Below, piece after piece: positions 34,576 through 42,573 of a stretch of DNA of 64,000 nucleotides. The notes under the pieces were generated by a model, which saw nothing but the letters and a program-made list of their open reading frames with translations, did no database searches and was not told where the DNA came from. How positions within the stretch are numbered: the stretch's first letter is position 1; each line of letters begins with the position of its first letter. The position numbers were made by a program, and so were the translations under genes. Source of the DNA: UBA5972 sp964567685 (lineage in GTDB: Bacteria > Pseudomonadota > Alphaproteobacteria > Rhodobacterales > Rhodobacteraceae); assembly GCA_964567685.1 (NCBI GenBank), contig CAZMNO010000003.1:1-64000 (forward strand). Direction: 5' to 3'.

Positions 34576-35074
34576 AAAAGGTGAGCCGGATCGCGTAGAC
34601 CGGAATAGCGACGAGTTCGCGCAGAAAATATTTGATCCGCCTGGCAAGTGGCATGTCTTTGAGCGGCGGGCAGTCCGATATTGCATCCAGTCCGAGATGC
34701 CGAGCGGTCATTCTTGCCCTTGGCGCGTGATACCAGTCGCTGACAATCACGACCTTGCTTGATTTCAGTGCGCGAAGAAGCGGAATGGCAAAGCGGATGT
34801 TTTCGACCGTGCTGTGCGATTTGTCTTCCAGCAGAATATTTTCAAAAGGGATACCCGCATCCACGAGAAGGCGCCGGATCATTTCGGCCTCGGTCGGGGG
34901 ATTTTTACCCAAGCCGCCACAGCCGATAATATGGGAGACCCGGCCTTCACTGTAGAGGTCAGCGGCATGAAGCGCGCGCCGCCGGAGGCTGGGCGAGGCG
35001 GTTTCGTCAGGCCAGACCGCTGCCCCCAGAACCAGGGCGATGTGGGTTGTGTCGGGGTTTTCCATTGGGCGCAT
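34559..35074 (-). CDS. YdcF/SanA family protein (DUF218)
   Basis: A 171-residue protein of the DUF218 family: ALVLGAAVWPDETASPSLRRRALHAADLY at the N-terminus, GCGGLGKNPPTEAEMIRRLLVDAGIP, EDKSHSTVENIRFA and VVIVSDWYHAPRARMTA. These are the family's conserved blocks. Relatives act in envelope integrity or vancomycin resistance, but activity is poorly known. I chose the ATG at 35074 (MRPMENP), with another at 35065; the open frame extends to 35173. Confidence 0.8.
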   Translation of the reverse strand: MRPMENPDTTHIALVLGAAVWPDETASPSLRRRALHAADLYSEGRVSHIIGCGGLGKNPPTEAEMIRRLLVDAGIPFENILLEDKSHSTVENIRFAIPLLRALKSSKVVIVSDWYHAPRARMTARHLGLDAISDCPPLKDMPLARRIKYFLRELVAIPVYAIRLTFSKAPR

Positions 35075-35273
35075 ATTCTTGTTTCTATCCTGTTCTATCA
35101 AACCAAACCGGAATTCGCGTATTTTTCTGAAGGAAAGGCCAGTTTGGCCCCAAATATTACCCCTGTGCGCCACTTCCTTCTCTGCGGGGGCGGGATTTCA
35201 ACCGTTGACGACCTGTTCAGGGCCGCACTAGGCTTCGCCCCTGAAATGCCCGCAATTTGAAGGGACCCCTTTC

Positions 35274-37058
35274 ATGACCGACACAGCTGATGCGATGCGC
35301 TTGCGCCTGACCCTTGCGGCAATTGGGGCGATTGCCGGGTATTTCTTCTGGGCGCTGTTTGAATATCTGCCCGATCTGGTGGACGAGCAGCGGGTTCTGA
35401 TGCTGGTCGGGGCGTTCGCCGGTTCGCTTTTTGGCGGGTTGCTGCTGCTGGTTGGGCGGTTGGGCCTGCCTGTGGCCTTTCGTTATGCGGCGGTGATTGC
35501 ACTGGTTTCAGCATTGGTGCTGTTCTGGGCAAGCTACCGGTTTTTCACGGTTGAGGATTATTTTGAGGCGGGTCATCCCGTTATTGCATTTACCTTTTTG
35601 ACCTGGCTGCCTTTGCCTTTCGTCATGGCGCAGGAAACCTCGCAGAGCGGTTGGCGGGATTATGAGGCGTTGTTTGATCATGCCTGGTCGATCTTTGTGC
35701 GCACGGTCACCGTCTGGATGTTTACCGGATTGTTCTGGCTGGTGATTTTTCTGAGCGATCAGCTGCTTGAGCTGGTTGGCTTTGTCTACCTTGGGGAGCT
35801 GGTCGAGAATTTGTGGTTCTCGATGCCGCTGACAGGTGCGATTGTCGGATTGGCAATGGCGGTGCTGAACGAGTTGAAAACCGTGGTTTCGACCTTGCGG
35901 CGGCTGGCGCTCCAGCTTTTGCGCCTGCTGTTGCCGCTGGTCGCGGTGGTGGTTGCGCTTTTCATCGTGCTGGTGCCGTTTCAGGGGCTTGAGAAGGTTT
36001 TTGGCTCGCTCTCGGCTGCGGGCACGATGCTGGCGATGGCAGCAGGGGCGGTGACGCTGATCACTTCGGCCATTGATGCGCGGGACGAGGATTCGGCGCA
36101 TTCGCGGCTGATGGTGATGGCGGCCAAGGGGCTGGCAGTATTGTTGCCCTTGATCGCCGGGATCGCGGTTTATGCGATCTGGGTCAGGGTCGGGCAATAT
36201 GGCTGGACACCGCCACGGCTGTCAGCAAGCGTGATTGCACTGGTGGTGCTGGGCTATGCGCTGGCCTATGCCGCCTCGGTTCTGGCGGGTAAGAACTGGC
36301 GCGGGCATATCCGCACGGCCAATACCTGGAAGGCGCTGGTTGTGATTGTCGTTTCAGTTGTCTGGCTGACCCCGGTTCTGAATGTTGAACGCATTTCCGC
36401 CAACAGCCATGTTGACCGGTTTGAGGCCGGGTTGATCGGGGTTGAGGATCTGGATGTCTGGCGGCTGGGGCAGAACTGGGGCAAACCGGGTTTGCAGGCG
36501 CTGGGCCGGGTGCGGGCGATTACCGGGCATGCCGAGCAGGCGGCCTTGATTCACAAACTTGCGGAGTTCGATAAGGGCACGAGCCGCTATGCTTATGAGC
36601 ACAGCGATGACAATCTGACCAACCAGCAGACGCTTGCCGACCTCAAAGCTATCTTGCCGGTGCTGCCTGAGGGCAGTGAATTGCCGGAGGCAGTGTTTGC
36701 GGACATTCCAAAGGTGACAATTGAAAGGATGCTCATCGGGTGCAAAGCCAGCCTGCCCGATGGCCGACCGGGTTGTGCACTGGTTCTGGGGGAATTTGAT
36801 CCGCGACTGAAAGCAAGTGCTGCTGTTCTGTTCTGGCGTAGTAATGCGGGGGAAGGCACGGAGATTGTGACTCTGGAACGACGACAGCCAAACGGCCCCT
36901 TTGACTATCGCAGGAGCGCCGTGGCGTTGGGCGGCGACCCCGAAGGCCGACCGGCTGACGAACTGATCGGCATGGTTCTGGATGGCCAGTTTTCTTTCAA
37001 ACCGGCCTGGCTGAATGCGCTTGAGATAGATGGAATTCAAATTCTGCCGCGGCGCTGA
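35274..37058 (+). CDS. DUF4153 multi-pass membrane protein
   Basis: A 594-residue protein with about ten hydrophobic helices over residues 10-390 and a C-terminal soluble region of about 190 residues. Order and spacing of the helices and the FRYAAVIALVSALVLFWASYRFFTVEDYF and FEKVFGSLSAAGTML-like blocks match the DUF4153 family. Function unknown. It is followed after 82 bases by the H-NOX-like gene, so the three genes may be one transcript. Confidence 0.82.
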   Translation: MTDTADAMRLRLTLAAIGAIAGYFFWALFEYLPDLVDEQRVLMLVGAFAGSLFGGLLLLVGRLGLPVAFRYAAVIALVSALVLFWASYRFFTVEDYFEAGHPVIAFTFLTWLPLPFVMAQETSQSGWRDYEALFDHAWSIFVRTVTVWMFTGLFWLVIFLSDQLLELVGFVYLGELVENLWFSMPLTGAIVGLAMAVLNELKTVVSTLRRLALQLLRLLLPLVAVVVALFIVLVPFQGLEKVFGSLSAAGTMLAMAAGAVTLITSAIDARDEDSAHSRLMVMAAKGLAVLLPLIAGIAVYAIWVRVGQYGWTPPRLSASVIALVVLGYALAYAASVLAGKNWRGHIRTANTWKALVVIVVSVVWLTPVLNVERISANSHVDRFEAGLIGVEDLDVWRLGQNWGKPGLQALGRVRAITGHAEQAALIHKLAEFDKGTSRYAYEHSDDNLTNQQTLADLKAILPVLPEGSELPEAVFADIPKVTIERMLIGCKASLPDGRPGCALVLGEFDPRLKASAAVLFWRSNAGEGTEIVTLERRQPNGPFDYRRSAVALGGDPEGRPADELIGMVLDGQFSFKPAWLNALEIDGIQILPRR

Positions 37059-37140
37059 ATTCGCGCGCGATTTGGGAAATTCTTAACCGCTGTGATTCTA
37101 AACTCGTGACCAGTTGAGAGTTGGTGGCGGAGGGAATGTT

Positions 37141-37734
37141 TTGCACGGTCTGGTCAATCGTTCGATCCAGTGTTTTGTATCAGATACCTATGGGCCTGAA
37201 GCCTGGGCCGATATCTGCCTTGAGGCGGACCTTGGTTTTGACAATTTCGAGGCGATGCTGATTTATGATGGCAGCCTGACCAATGCAGTTCTTGAAGCGG
37301 CCGCAGACCGTCTTGATCGTGGTCGTGCTTGCCTTCTGGAAGATATGGGCACCTATCTGGTGACCCATCCCGATCTGGATGCGCTGCGGCGTTTGTTGCG
37401 TTTTGGCGGGGAGACATTTGCCGAGTTTCTGCACACGCTGGACGATCTGCATGATCGTGCCAACCTGGCACTGCCCGAGCTTGATTTTCCAACGCTTGAA
37501 CTGAAAGAGCATACGCCGCATTCATACACGCTCACCTATCGCTGGGATCAGCGCGGCTTTGGCACGCTGGTTCTGGGGGTGTTGCGGGCAATGGCTGATG
37601 ATTACGGCGCGCTGGTTGTGCTGGAACACAGCCCCGGGCAGGGCGAGACGGAAGATATCGATCGCATTTCCATCAACCTTCTTGACGCAGAATTTGCTGA
37701 AGCGCGAGAGTTTGATCTGGGGGCGATTCTTTGA
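37141..37734 (+). CDS. H-NOX-like heme NO-binding domain protein
   Basis: A 197-residue stand-alone H-NOX homologue. The TTG at 37141 gives the family-typical N-terminus MHGLVNRSIQCFV and follows GGAGGGA. H104 in LDDLHDRANL is placed to be the proximal heme ligand. The heme-propionate YxSxR motif is altered to Y133-R-W-D-Q-R138: the serine is W135 and the arginine is Q137, with an arginine one residue later. It overlaps the diguanylate cyclase gene by TTGA, so NO or redox sensing would feed c-di-GMP signalling. Heme binding needs testing. Confidence 0.85.
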   Translation: MHGLVNRSIQCFVSDTYGPEAWADICLEADLGFDNFEAMLIYDGSLTNAVLEAAADRLDRGRACLLEDMGTYLVTHPDLDALRRLLRFGGETFAEFLHTLDDLHDRANLALPELDFPTLELKEHTPHSYTLTYRWDQRGFGTLVLGVLRAMADDYGALVVLEHSPGQGETEDIDRISINLLDAEFAEAREFDLGAIL

Positions 37735-38762
37735 GTTCTGCCTTGTCTGACATGTCGCCAAGCGATCAGCGGGCCTATCGCAACGGGCCGGTTCTGGGCA
37801 AGATCGGGCTTGATCAACTGATGCCGCTGCATCTTTGGGTCGGGCCTACAGGGCATATTCTGCGCGCCGGTCCGACTTTGCAGAAACTGCGGCCCGACGA
37901 GGCGATAGTCGGGCAGCGCATGGCCGAGTTTCTGGAGTTTCGCCGCCCACGCGCGCTGCAACTGATGTCTGAATTGCTGACGCTGAGCGGTCAGGCGGTT
38001 CAGGTCAGGTTTCGCAAAGCACCTCGCACGGCGCTGAAAGGGCTGGTGGTTGGTCTGCCCAAGGATCAGGGGGCGCTCCTCAACCTGTCACTGGGGATTT
38101 CGGTGGCGGAACTGGTACGCAGTTTCAGCCTTAAAAGCAAAGATTTCGCGCCCTCGGACCCGACGGTTGAAATGCTCTACCTGATCGAGGCGCAGGCGGC
38201 GATTTTGCAGGAATCCAAGCGCCTGAACAGCCGTCTGGAAGGGGCCAAAATTGCGGCTGAGGAAAAGGCCTATAGGGACACCCTGACCGGGCTCAAAAAC
38301 CGCCGGGCGCTCAACCATATCCTGTCGCGCATCACCAGCGGGGCCGAGCGGCGGCGCTTTGGGTTGATGCATATCGATCTGGATTTTTTCAAATCGGTCA
38401 ATGACTCGCTTGGCCATGCGGCAGGAGACCATGTGCTGCAGGAGGCCGCGCGGATATTTCTCGAGGAAACCCGCCAGGACGATATTGTCGCGCGCACCGG
38501 CGGTGACGAATTTGTTCTGATACTGATGAATTGCGATGAGCCGGAGCGGCTGAACCTGATCGCGGCGCGGATCATTGAAAAGCTCGAAAAGCCGATCCTG
38601 TTTGACGGGGTTGAATGCAGGGTCAGCGCCAGTATCGGAACGACGGTGTCCACTTATTACGACCGGCTTGACGCGGACAGGTTGTGCAGTGATGCGGATG
38701 CAGCACTTTATCAATCCAAGGATCGGGGGCGGGCGTGTTTTACGCTGTTTTCGCCTGAATAG
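37731..38762 (+). CDS. Diguanylate cyclase with H-NOX-associated sensory domain
   Basis: A 343-residue protein. The N-terminal 150 residues resemble the HNOBA domain that receives H-NOX signals, followed by a coiled helix (IEAQAAILQESKRLNSRLEGAKIAAEEK) and a GGDEF domain. ARTGGDEFVLIL is intact and RQDD lies five residues before it as an inhibitory site, so it should be an active, feedback-controlled cyclase. The TTG start at 37731 overlaps the H-NOX stop; an ATG at 37752 is the alternative. No membrane helix is visible. Confidence 0.88.
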   Translation: MSSALSDMSPSDQRAYRNGPVLGKIGLDQLMPLHLWVGPTGHILRAGPTLQKLRPDEAIVGQRMAEFLEFRRPRALQLMSELLTLSGQAVQVRFRKAPRTALKGLVVGLPKDQGALLNLSLGISVAELVRSFSLKSKDFAPSDPTVEMLYLIEAQAAILQESKRLNSRLEGAKIAAEEKAYRDTLTGLKNRRALNHILSRITSGAERRRFGLMHIDLDFFKSVNDSLGHAAGDHVLQEAARIFLEETRQDDIVARTGGDEFVLILMNCDEPERLNLIAARIIEKLEKPILFDGVECRVSASIGTTVSTYYDRLDADRLCSDADAALYQSKDRGRACFTLFSPE

Positions 38763-39201
38763 GGCATCTTAGGATTGGAAAGACCGGACCAGTAATACCA
38801 ACGGCCTGTTTTGCTGATCCTGTCGGTATCTGCCTCATGCGATCGCATATGTCCCTGAGCGGCCAATCGAAAAAGCGCTGAGCGCGGAACCAAGGGCGAA
38901 GCCCGCCGCGCATCGCCTTGCCGGAGGCATGCTTTCAGCATGACCGCGCACCTGTCTGTTTCGAATCTGCGATGTTGGATCCGGCGGCGAGCCCGTGACG
39001 CGCCGTGGGTCTGAAGCCCGTGCGTGGGTTTATGGCAAAATGGCCGTTGCAATCTCCGAACAAAAATCGGCCAATTGCGTCAGCTTGTGAATAGGTCATT
39101 CCAATGGGCCTTTGGTAAAACCGGCAACTCCGACGTTTATCGGTTGACGCGATGGCCGCCAATCCGGCATCACGCGGCAAAACCCGAGTTACGATCCGAC
39201 C
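38763..39201. other. 440-bp intergenic region with short G/C-rich repeats
   Basis: No coding frame looks real. Two related G/C-rich pieces near 39003-39031 (CCGTGGGTCTGAAGCCC and CCCGTGCGTGGGTTT) can pair loosely, and GCATGCTTTCAGCATG near 38928-38943 is a short hairpin. These may belong to a small dispersed repeat but I cannot prove it. Confidence 0.35.
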
Positions 39202-39945
39202 ATGAAACCTTTCCTGATCCTGCAGCTGCGCCCTGAAACCGAGGCTTCGGATGACGAATATGCGGCGTTTCTGGCCAAAGGCGGGCTTGGCCCTGAAGAC
39301 ACCCACCGGATCAGGCTCGATCTTGAGGCGATTCCCGCAAACCTCGGGCTGGATGACTATTCCGGCGTCATCGTTGGCGGCGGGCCGGGTTGTGTCAGTG
39401 ACGCGGATGACAAAAAATCTGAAATTGAAAAGCGCATCGAGGATGGTGTTCTCGGCATGATGCCGGAAATTTGTGACCGTGATTTTCCTTTTCTGGGCTG
39501 TTGCTACGGGATTGGCATTCTGGCGCATTATCTCGGCGCGCCGGTCAATAAGGATGCATATAGTGAAGAGGTCGGGGCCAGCGACTGTGCCCTGACGCTT
39601 GACGGTCAGAGCGAGCCGTTACTGGCAGGCATTCCGGACGCGTTTCGCGCCTTTGTCGGCCATAAAGAGGCAGTGCAGAAGCTGCCAAAGGGTTGTGCGC
39701 ATCTGGTGGCCTCACCGACATGCCCCTACCAGATGATCCGCTTTGGCCGGAACGTCTTTGCCACCCAGTTTCACCCGGAAGCGGACAGTGCCGGCTTTGA
39801 AGTCAGAATCAATATCTACAAGCATCGCGGTTATTTCCCGCCCGAGGATTCCGAACGCCTGATTGCCATGTGCCGACGAGAGGATATCCATGCACCCGAG
39901 ATGATTTTGCGCAACTTTGTGCTCCGCTACCAGCAGGGTAATTGA
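39202..39945 (+). CDS. Class I glutamine amidotransferase-like protein
   Basis: A 247-residue amidotransferase domain. The nucleophile elbow reads FPFLGCCYGIGILA near residue 97 and the His-Glu pair is TQFHPEAD near 191, so the triad is present. The usual GxCxGxQ is GCCYGIG, without the glutamine. It resembles GuaA-type N-terminal domains but stands alone, as do gamma-glutamyl hydrolase-like members that detach glutamyl groups from polyamines. Substrate unknown. Confidence 0.83.
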   Translation: MKPFLILQLRPETEASDDEYAAFLAKGGLGPEDTHRIRLDLEAIPANLGLDDYSGVIVGGGPGCVSDADDKKSEIEKRIEDGVLGMMPEICDRDFPFLGCCYGIGILAHYLGAPVNKDAYSEEVGASDCALTLDGQSEPLLAGIPDAFRAFVGHKEAVQKLPKGCAHLVASPTCPYQMIRFGRNVFATQFHPEADSAGFEVRINIYKHRGYFPPEDSERLIAMCRREDIHAPEMILRNFVLRYQQGN

Positions 39946-40318
39946 AAGTTATTCAGCGGGAGTAGGAAGTGGATCACGCCCAGAGAATCGCTGCAATCGG
40001 CAGGCGTAGTGGCGGTCATGCGAACATTTTCTGCGCGAAGAATTGTTCGCGGCTGGTGCGGCAGGCGATGCGCCCCCGCCGACAAGTAACCGCGTTTTTG
40101 GATTGATTCTTCCCATACTGCCTAGGGCTCCGTGCCGGGATTCCTGCGGGCCACGCGAAATTGTGACCTTACGTATGAACACTTACTCGGGCAAAAATTG
40201 TTGCTTTTTCGGCATTTGCTAAGGCATGATGCGCCAGCAGCCCGAACGTTTCGGGAGAAACTAATGACGTCGGGCTGCAAATAATAAGACTATGAGAAAC
40301 ACGGAGGACTCATAACTC
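39946..40318. promoter_or_regulatory. Upstream leader of the TRAP operon with alternative hairpins
   Basis: CCCGAA-CGT-TTCGGG (40241-40255) is a perfect small hairpin. Its left arm also lies in AGCCCGA (40239-40245), which can pair with TCGGGCT (40270-40276). The two structures exclude each other, as in leaders with switching folds. GGAGG precedes the dctP ATG at 40319. No known riboswitch class is recognised. Confidence 0.4.
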
Positions 40319-41404
40319 ATGGAACGTCGTAAGTTTTTGAAAGGTGCCGCAATCGGTGCCGGTGCTACTGCGCTTGCAACGCCTGCTTTGGCGCAAAGCG
40401 GCAAATCAATGACAATCGTCTCGACCTGGCCACGGGATTTTCCCGGCCTCGGGATTTCGGCTCAGCGTCTGGCTGCACGGATCGCTCAGCTGTCTGATGG
40501 TGCCCTGAATGTTGAATATTTTGCGGCCGGTGAAAGGGTTGGCGCGTTTGACTCGTTTGACGAAGTGGCTTCTGGCAACAGCCAGGCGTATATCGCGGCT
40601 GATTATTACTGGGGCGGTAAGCACCCGGCATTCAACTTCTTCACCGCTGTTCCCTTTGGCATGACCACGCCACAGTGGAATGCCTGGATCAAGTTTGGCG
40701 GCGGTCAGGATCTTTGGGATCAGCTGTCGGGTGAATTTGGCCTGAAAGCCTATATGTGCGGATCAACCGGTACGCAGGCTGGTGGCTGGTTCAACAAGGA
40801 AATGAATTCGCCTGACGACTTCAAGGGCCTCAAAATGCGTATTCCGGGCCTTGGCGGTCAGGTTCTGTCCAAGCTTGGCGCATCGACAGTGTCGCTGCCG
40901 GGTGGTCAGATTTATGAAAACCTGGTGTCGGGTGCGATTGAAGCAACTGAATGGGTTGGCCCCTATAATGACTACTTCATGAAATTCTATGAAGCGGCCA
41001 AATTCTACTATACCGGCGGTATGCACGAGCCCGGTGGTGGTCTTGCCTTTGGTATGAACCGCGGTTGGTTTGACGGTCTTTCCGATGTGGAAAAAGCTGT
41101 CATCGAAGCGGCCTGTATGGAAGAGCATGCAGCATCACATGAAGAAAACATCGCGAAAAACGGTGAATTCCTAGCCAAGTTGGTGAATGATCACGGCGTT
41201 CAGATTCGCGCCTTTGATGATGACACCTGGGATGCGTTCGGCGAAGCCGCGGCAGAAGTGTTCGAAGAGGTTCGCGGGCATTCTGATCTGGCGGCGAATA
41301 TCCACGATGCCTTCCAGGCAAGCCTGCGTGAAACCGGGACCATGATGGCCAACTTTGAAGGCACATTCGTGAACCAGCGTAACCGGGTTCTTGGCCTGAT
41401 CTAA
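40319..41404 (+). CDS. TRAP transporter substrate-binding protein, TakP-like
   Basis: A 361-residue DctP-type periplasmic binding protein. The N-terminus MERRKFLKGAAIGAGATALATPALAQ is a twin-arginine-like signal with a clear cleavage site. The TakP/mannitol-chloroaromatic subgroup pattern is visible: GSTGTQAGGWFNKE, LKMRIPGLGGQVLSKLGAS and SGAIEATEWVGPYND. TakP of Rhodobacter sphaeroides binds 2-oxoacids, but this operon is followed by a methyltransferase-flavoprotein cluster, so a carboxylated methylamine or betaine-like solute is possible. The terminator after it should make it more abundant than the permeases. Confidence 0.92.
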   Translation: MERRKFLKGAAIGAGATALATPALAQSGKSMTIVSTWPRDFPGLGISAQRLAARIAQLSDGALNVEYFAAGERVGAFDSFDEVASGNSQAYIAADYYWGGKHPAFNFFTAVPFGMTTPQWNAWIKFGGGQDLWDQLSGEFGLKAYMCGSTGTQAGGWFNKEMNSPDDFKGLKMRIPGLGGQVLSKLGASTVSLPGGQIYENLVSGAIEATEWVGPYNDYFMKFYEAAKFYYTGGMHEPGGGLAFGMNRGWFDGLSDVEKAVIEAACMEEHAASHEENIAKNGEFLAKLVNDHGVQIRAFDDDTWDAFGEAAAEVFEEVRGHSDLAANIHDAFQASLRETGTMMANFEGTFVNQRNRVLGLI

Positions 41405-41436
41405 AAGTCTCAGGGCTTTTTGAACCGCGAAATCTG

Positions 41437-41463
41437 GGGCGGGGCTTCCGGCCTCGCCCTTTT
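41437..41463 (+). terminator. Partial terminator between binding protein and permease genes
   Basis: GGGCGGGGC (41437-41445) pairs with GCCTCGCCC (41451-41459) with one G-U pair and a five-base loop, followed by TTTT. Located inside a co-directional operon, it likely attenuates transcription into the permease genes. Confidence 0.75.
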
Positions 41464-41568
41464 CTTCGCAATTATTAGGGCAAAGACAGACTGAGCAGAG
41501 CGGCATGTTCTGGATCAAGTCAGCCAGCCGTGATACCCATTCGCGGTAAGCAGATTCTTGGGGGGGAA

Positions 41569-42564
41569 ATGGCGGACACCGGTAGTGAAGTCGAGATTAC
41601 GCGTTTGGGCGAACCTGCGCTGGCGGTGCGGCTGGTCGGATGGGCAATTATCGCCTGTCTGGTTGCTTTTCTGATCAACAATGTTCTGATTGTCGGCTTT
41701 GATGTTCCCAAAGCTTCGACGATGTTTGACGGTGGTGGCGCGAAAGCGAGTTTTCCGGCTTTGGTCTATCTGGCGGCTCTGATCGCAGCGTTTGCTTATG
41801 TGCTGCGCGAAAAGAGTGTTGCGCTGCGTTGGGATGCGCGAAAGCTTCACAAATTCAATATCTACCTGATCCGGGTTTGCTTCTGGTCGGTTCTGCTTGT
41901 CGGGATTGCTGATGCGACCATTGCTGTGATGCGGGTGGAGAAACTGCTAATTCTGTTCGTTGATGATGCCACGGTGAAAAATCTGGCGCTTTCCAAATAT
42001 GTCGGCACCTATGTTCATATACCGCTGATCCTTGTCAGTATCGTCATTTCGCTATTTACCCGCACCCTTGGCTTTGTCTGGCTGGCGCTGATGATCGTCG
42101 GGGCCGAGCTGCTGATCGTCATCAGCCGCTTTGTCTTTTCCTATGAACAGGCGCTGATGGGCGATCTGGTGCGCTATTGGTATGCAGCACTTTTCCTGTT
42201 CGCGTCTGCCTATACGCTTTTTGACGAGGGGCATGTGCGGGTGGATGTGCTTTATGCCGGGTTTTCAAACAAGACGCGGGGGTTTGTGAATGCGGTCGGA
42301 TCAATTTTTCTGGGGATCACGACCAGCTGGGTAATTCTGGCCATCGGCTTTAACGGCAAGCAGTCGATCATCAATGCACCGGTGATGAATTTCGAGATCA
42401 CCCAGACCGGCAGTGTCGGCATGTTCGTCAAATACCAGATGGCGGTCTTTCTGGCGATCTTTGCGATCACCATGATGATCCAGTTCGTGAGTTATTTCTT
42501 TGAGGCGGTGGCCGATTACCGGGGTGATCCCGGTCATGTCGATCACGAACCAATGGGGCACTGA
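41569..42564 (+). CDS. dctQ: TRAP transporter small permease (DctQ)
   Basis: A 331-residue membrane protein, larger than the usual 160-200 residue DctQ, with an N-terminal extension of helices ahead of the typical four-helix DctQ part. The second half contains FLFASAYTLFDEGHVRVDVLYAGF, the conserved small-permease signature. ATG at 41569 follows GGGGGGA; ATG at 41530 is upstream in frame but lacks a site. It would partner the large permease that follows nine bases later. Confidence 0.88.
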   Translation: MADTGSEVEITRLGEPALAVRLVGWAIIACLVAFLINNVLIVGFDVPKASTMFDGGGAKASFPALVYLAALIAAFAYVLREKSVALRWDARKLHKFNIYLIRVCFWSVLLVGIADATIAVMRVEKLLILFVDDATVKNLALSKYVGTYVHIPLILVSIVISLFTRTLGFVWLALMIVGAELLIVISRFVFSYEQALMGDLVRYWYAALFLFASAYTLFDEGHVRVDVLYAGFSNKTRGFVNAVGSIFLGITTSWVILAIGFNGKQSIINAPVMNFEITQTGSVGMFVKYQMAVFLAIFAITMMIQFVSYFFEAVADYRGDPGHVDHEPMGH

Positions 42565-42573
42565 GGCCGGGAT

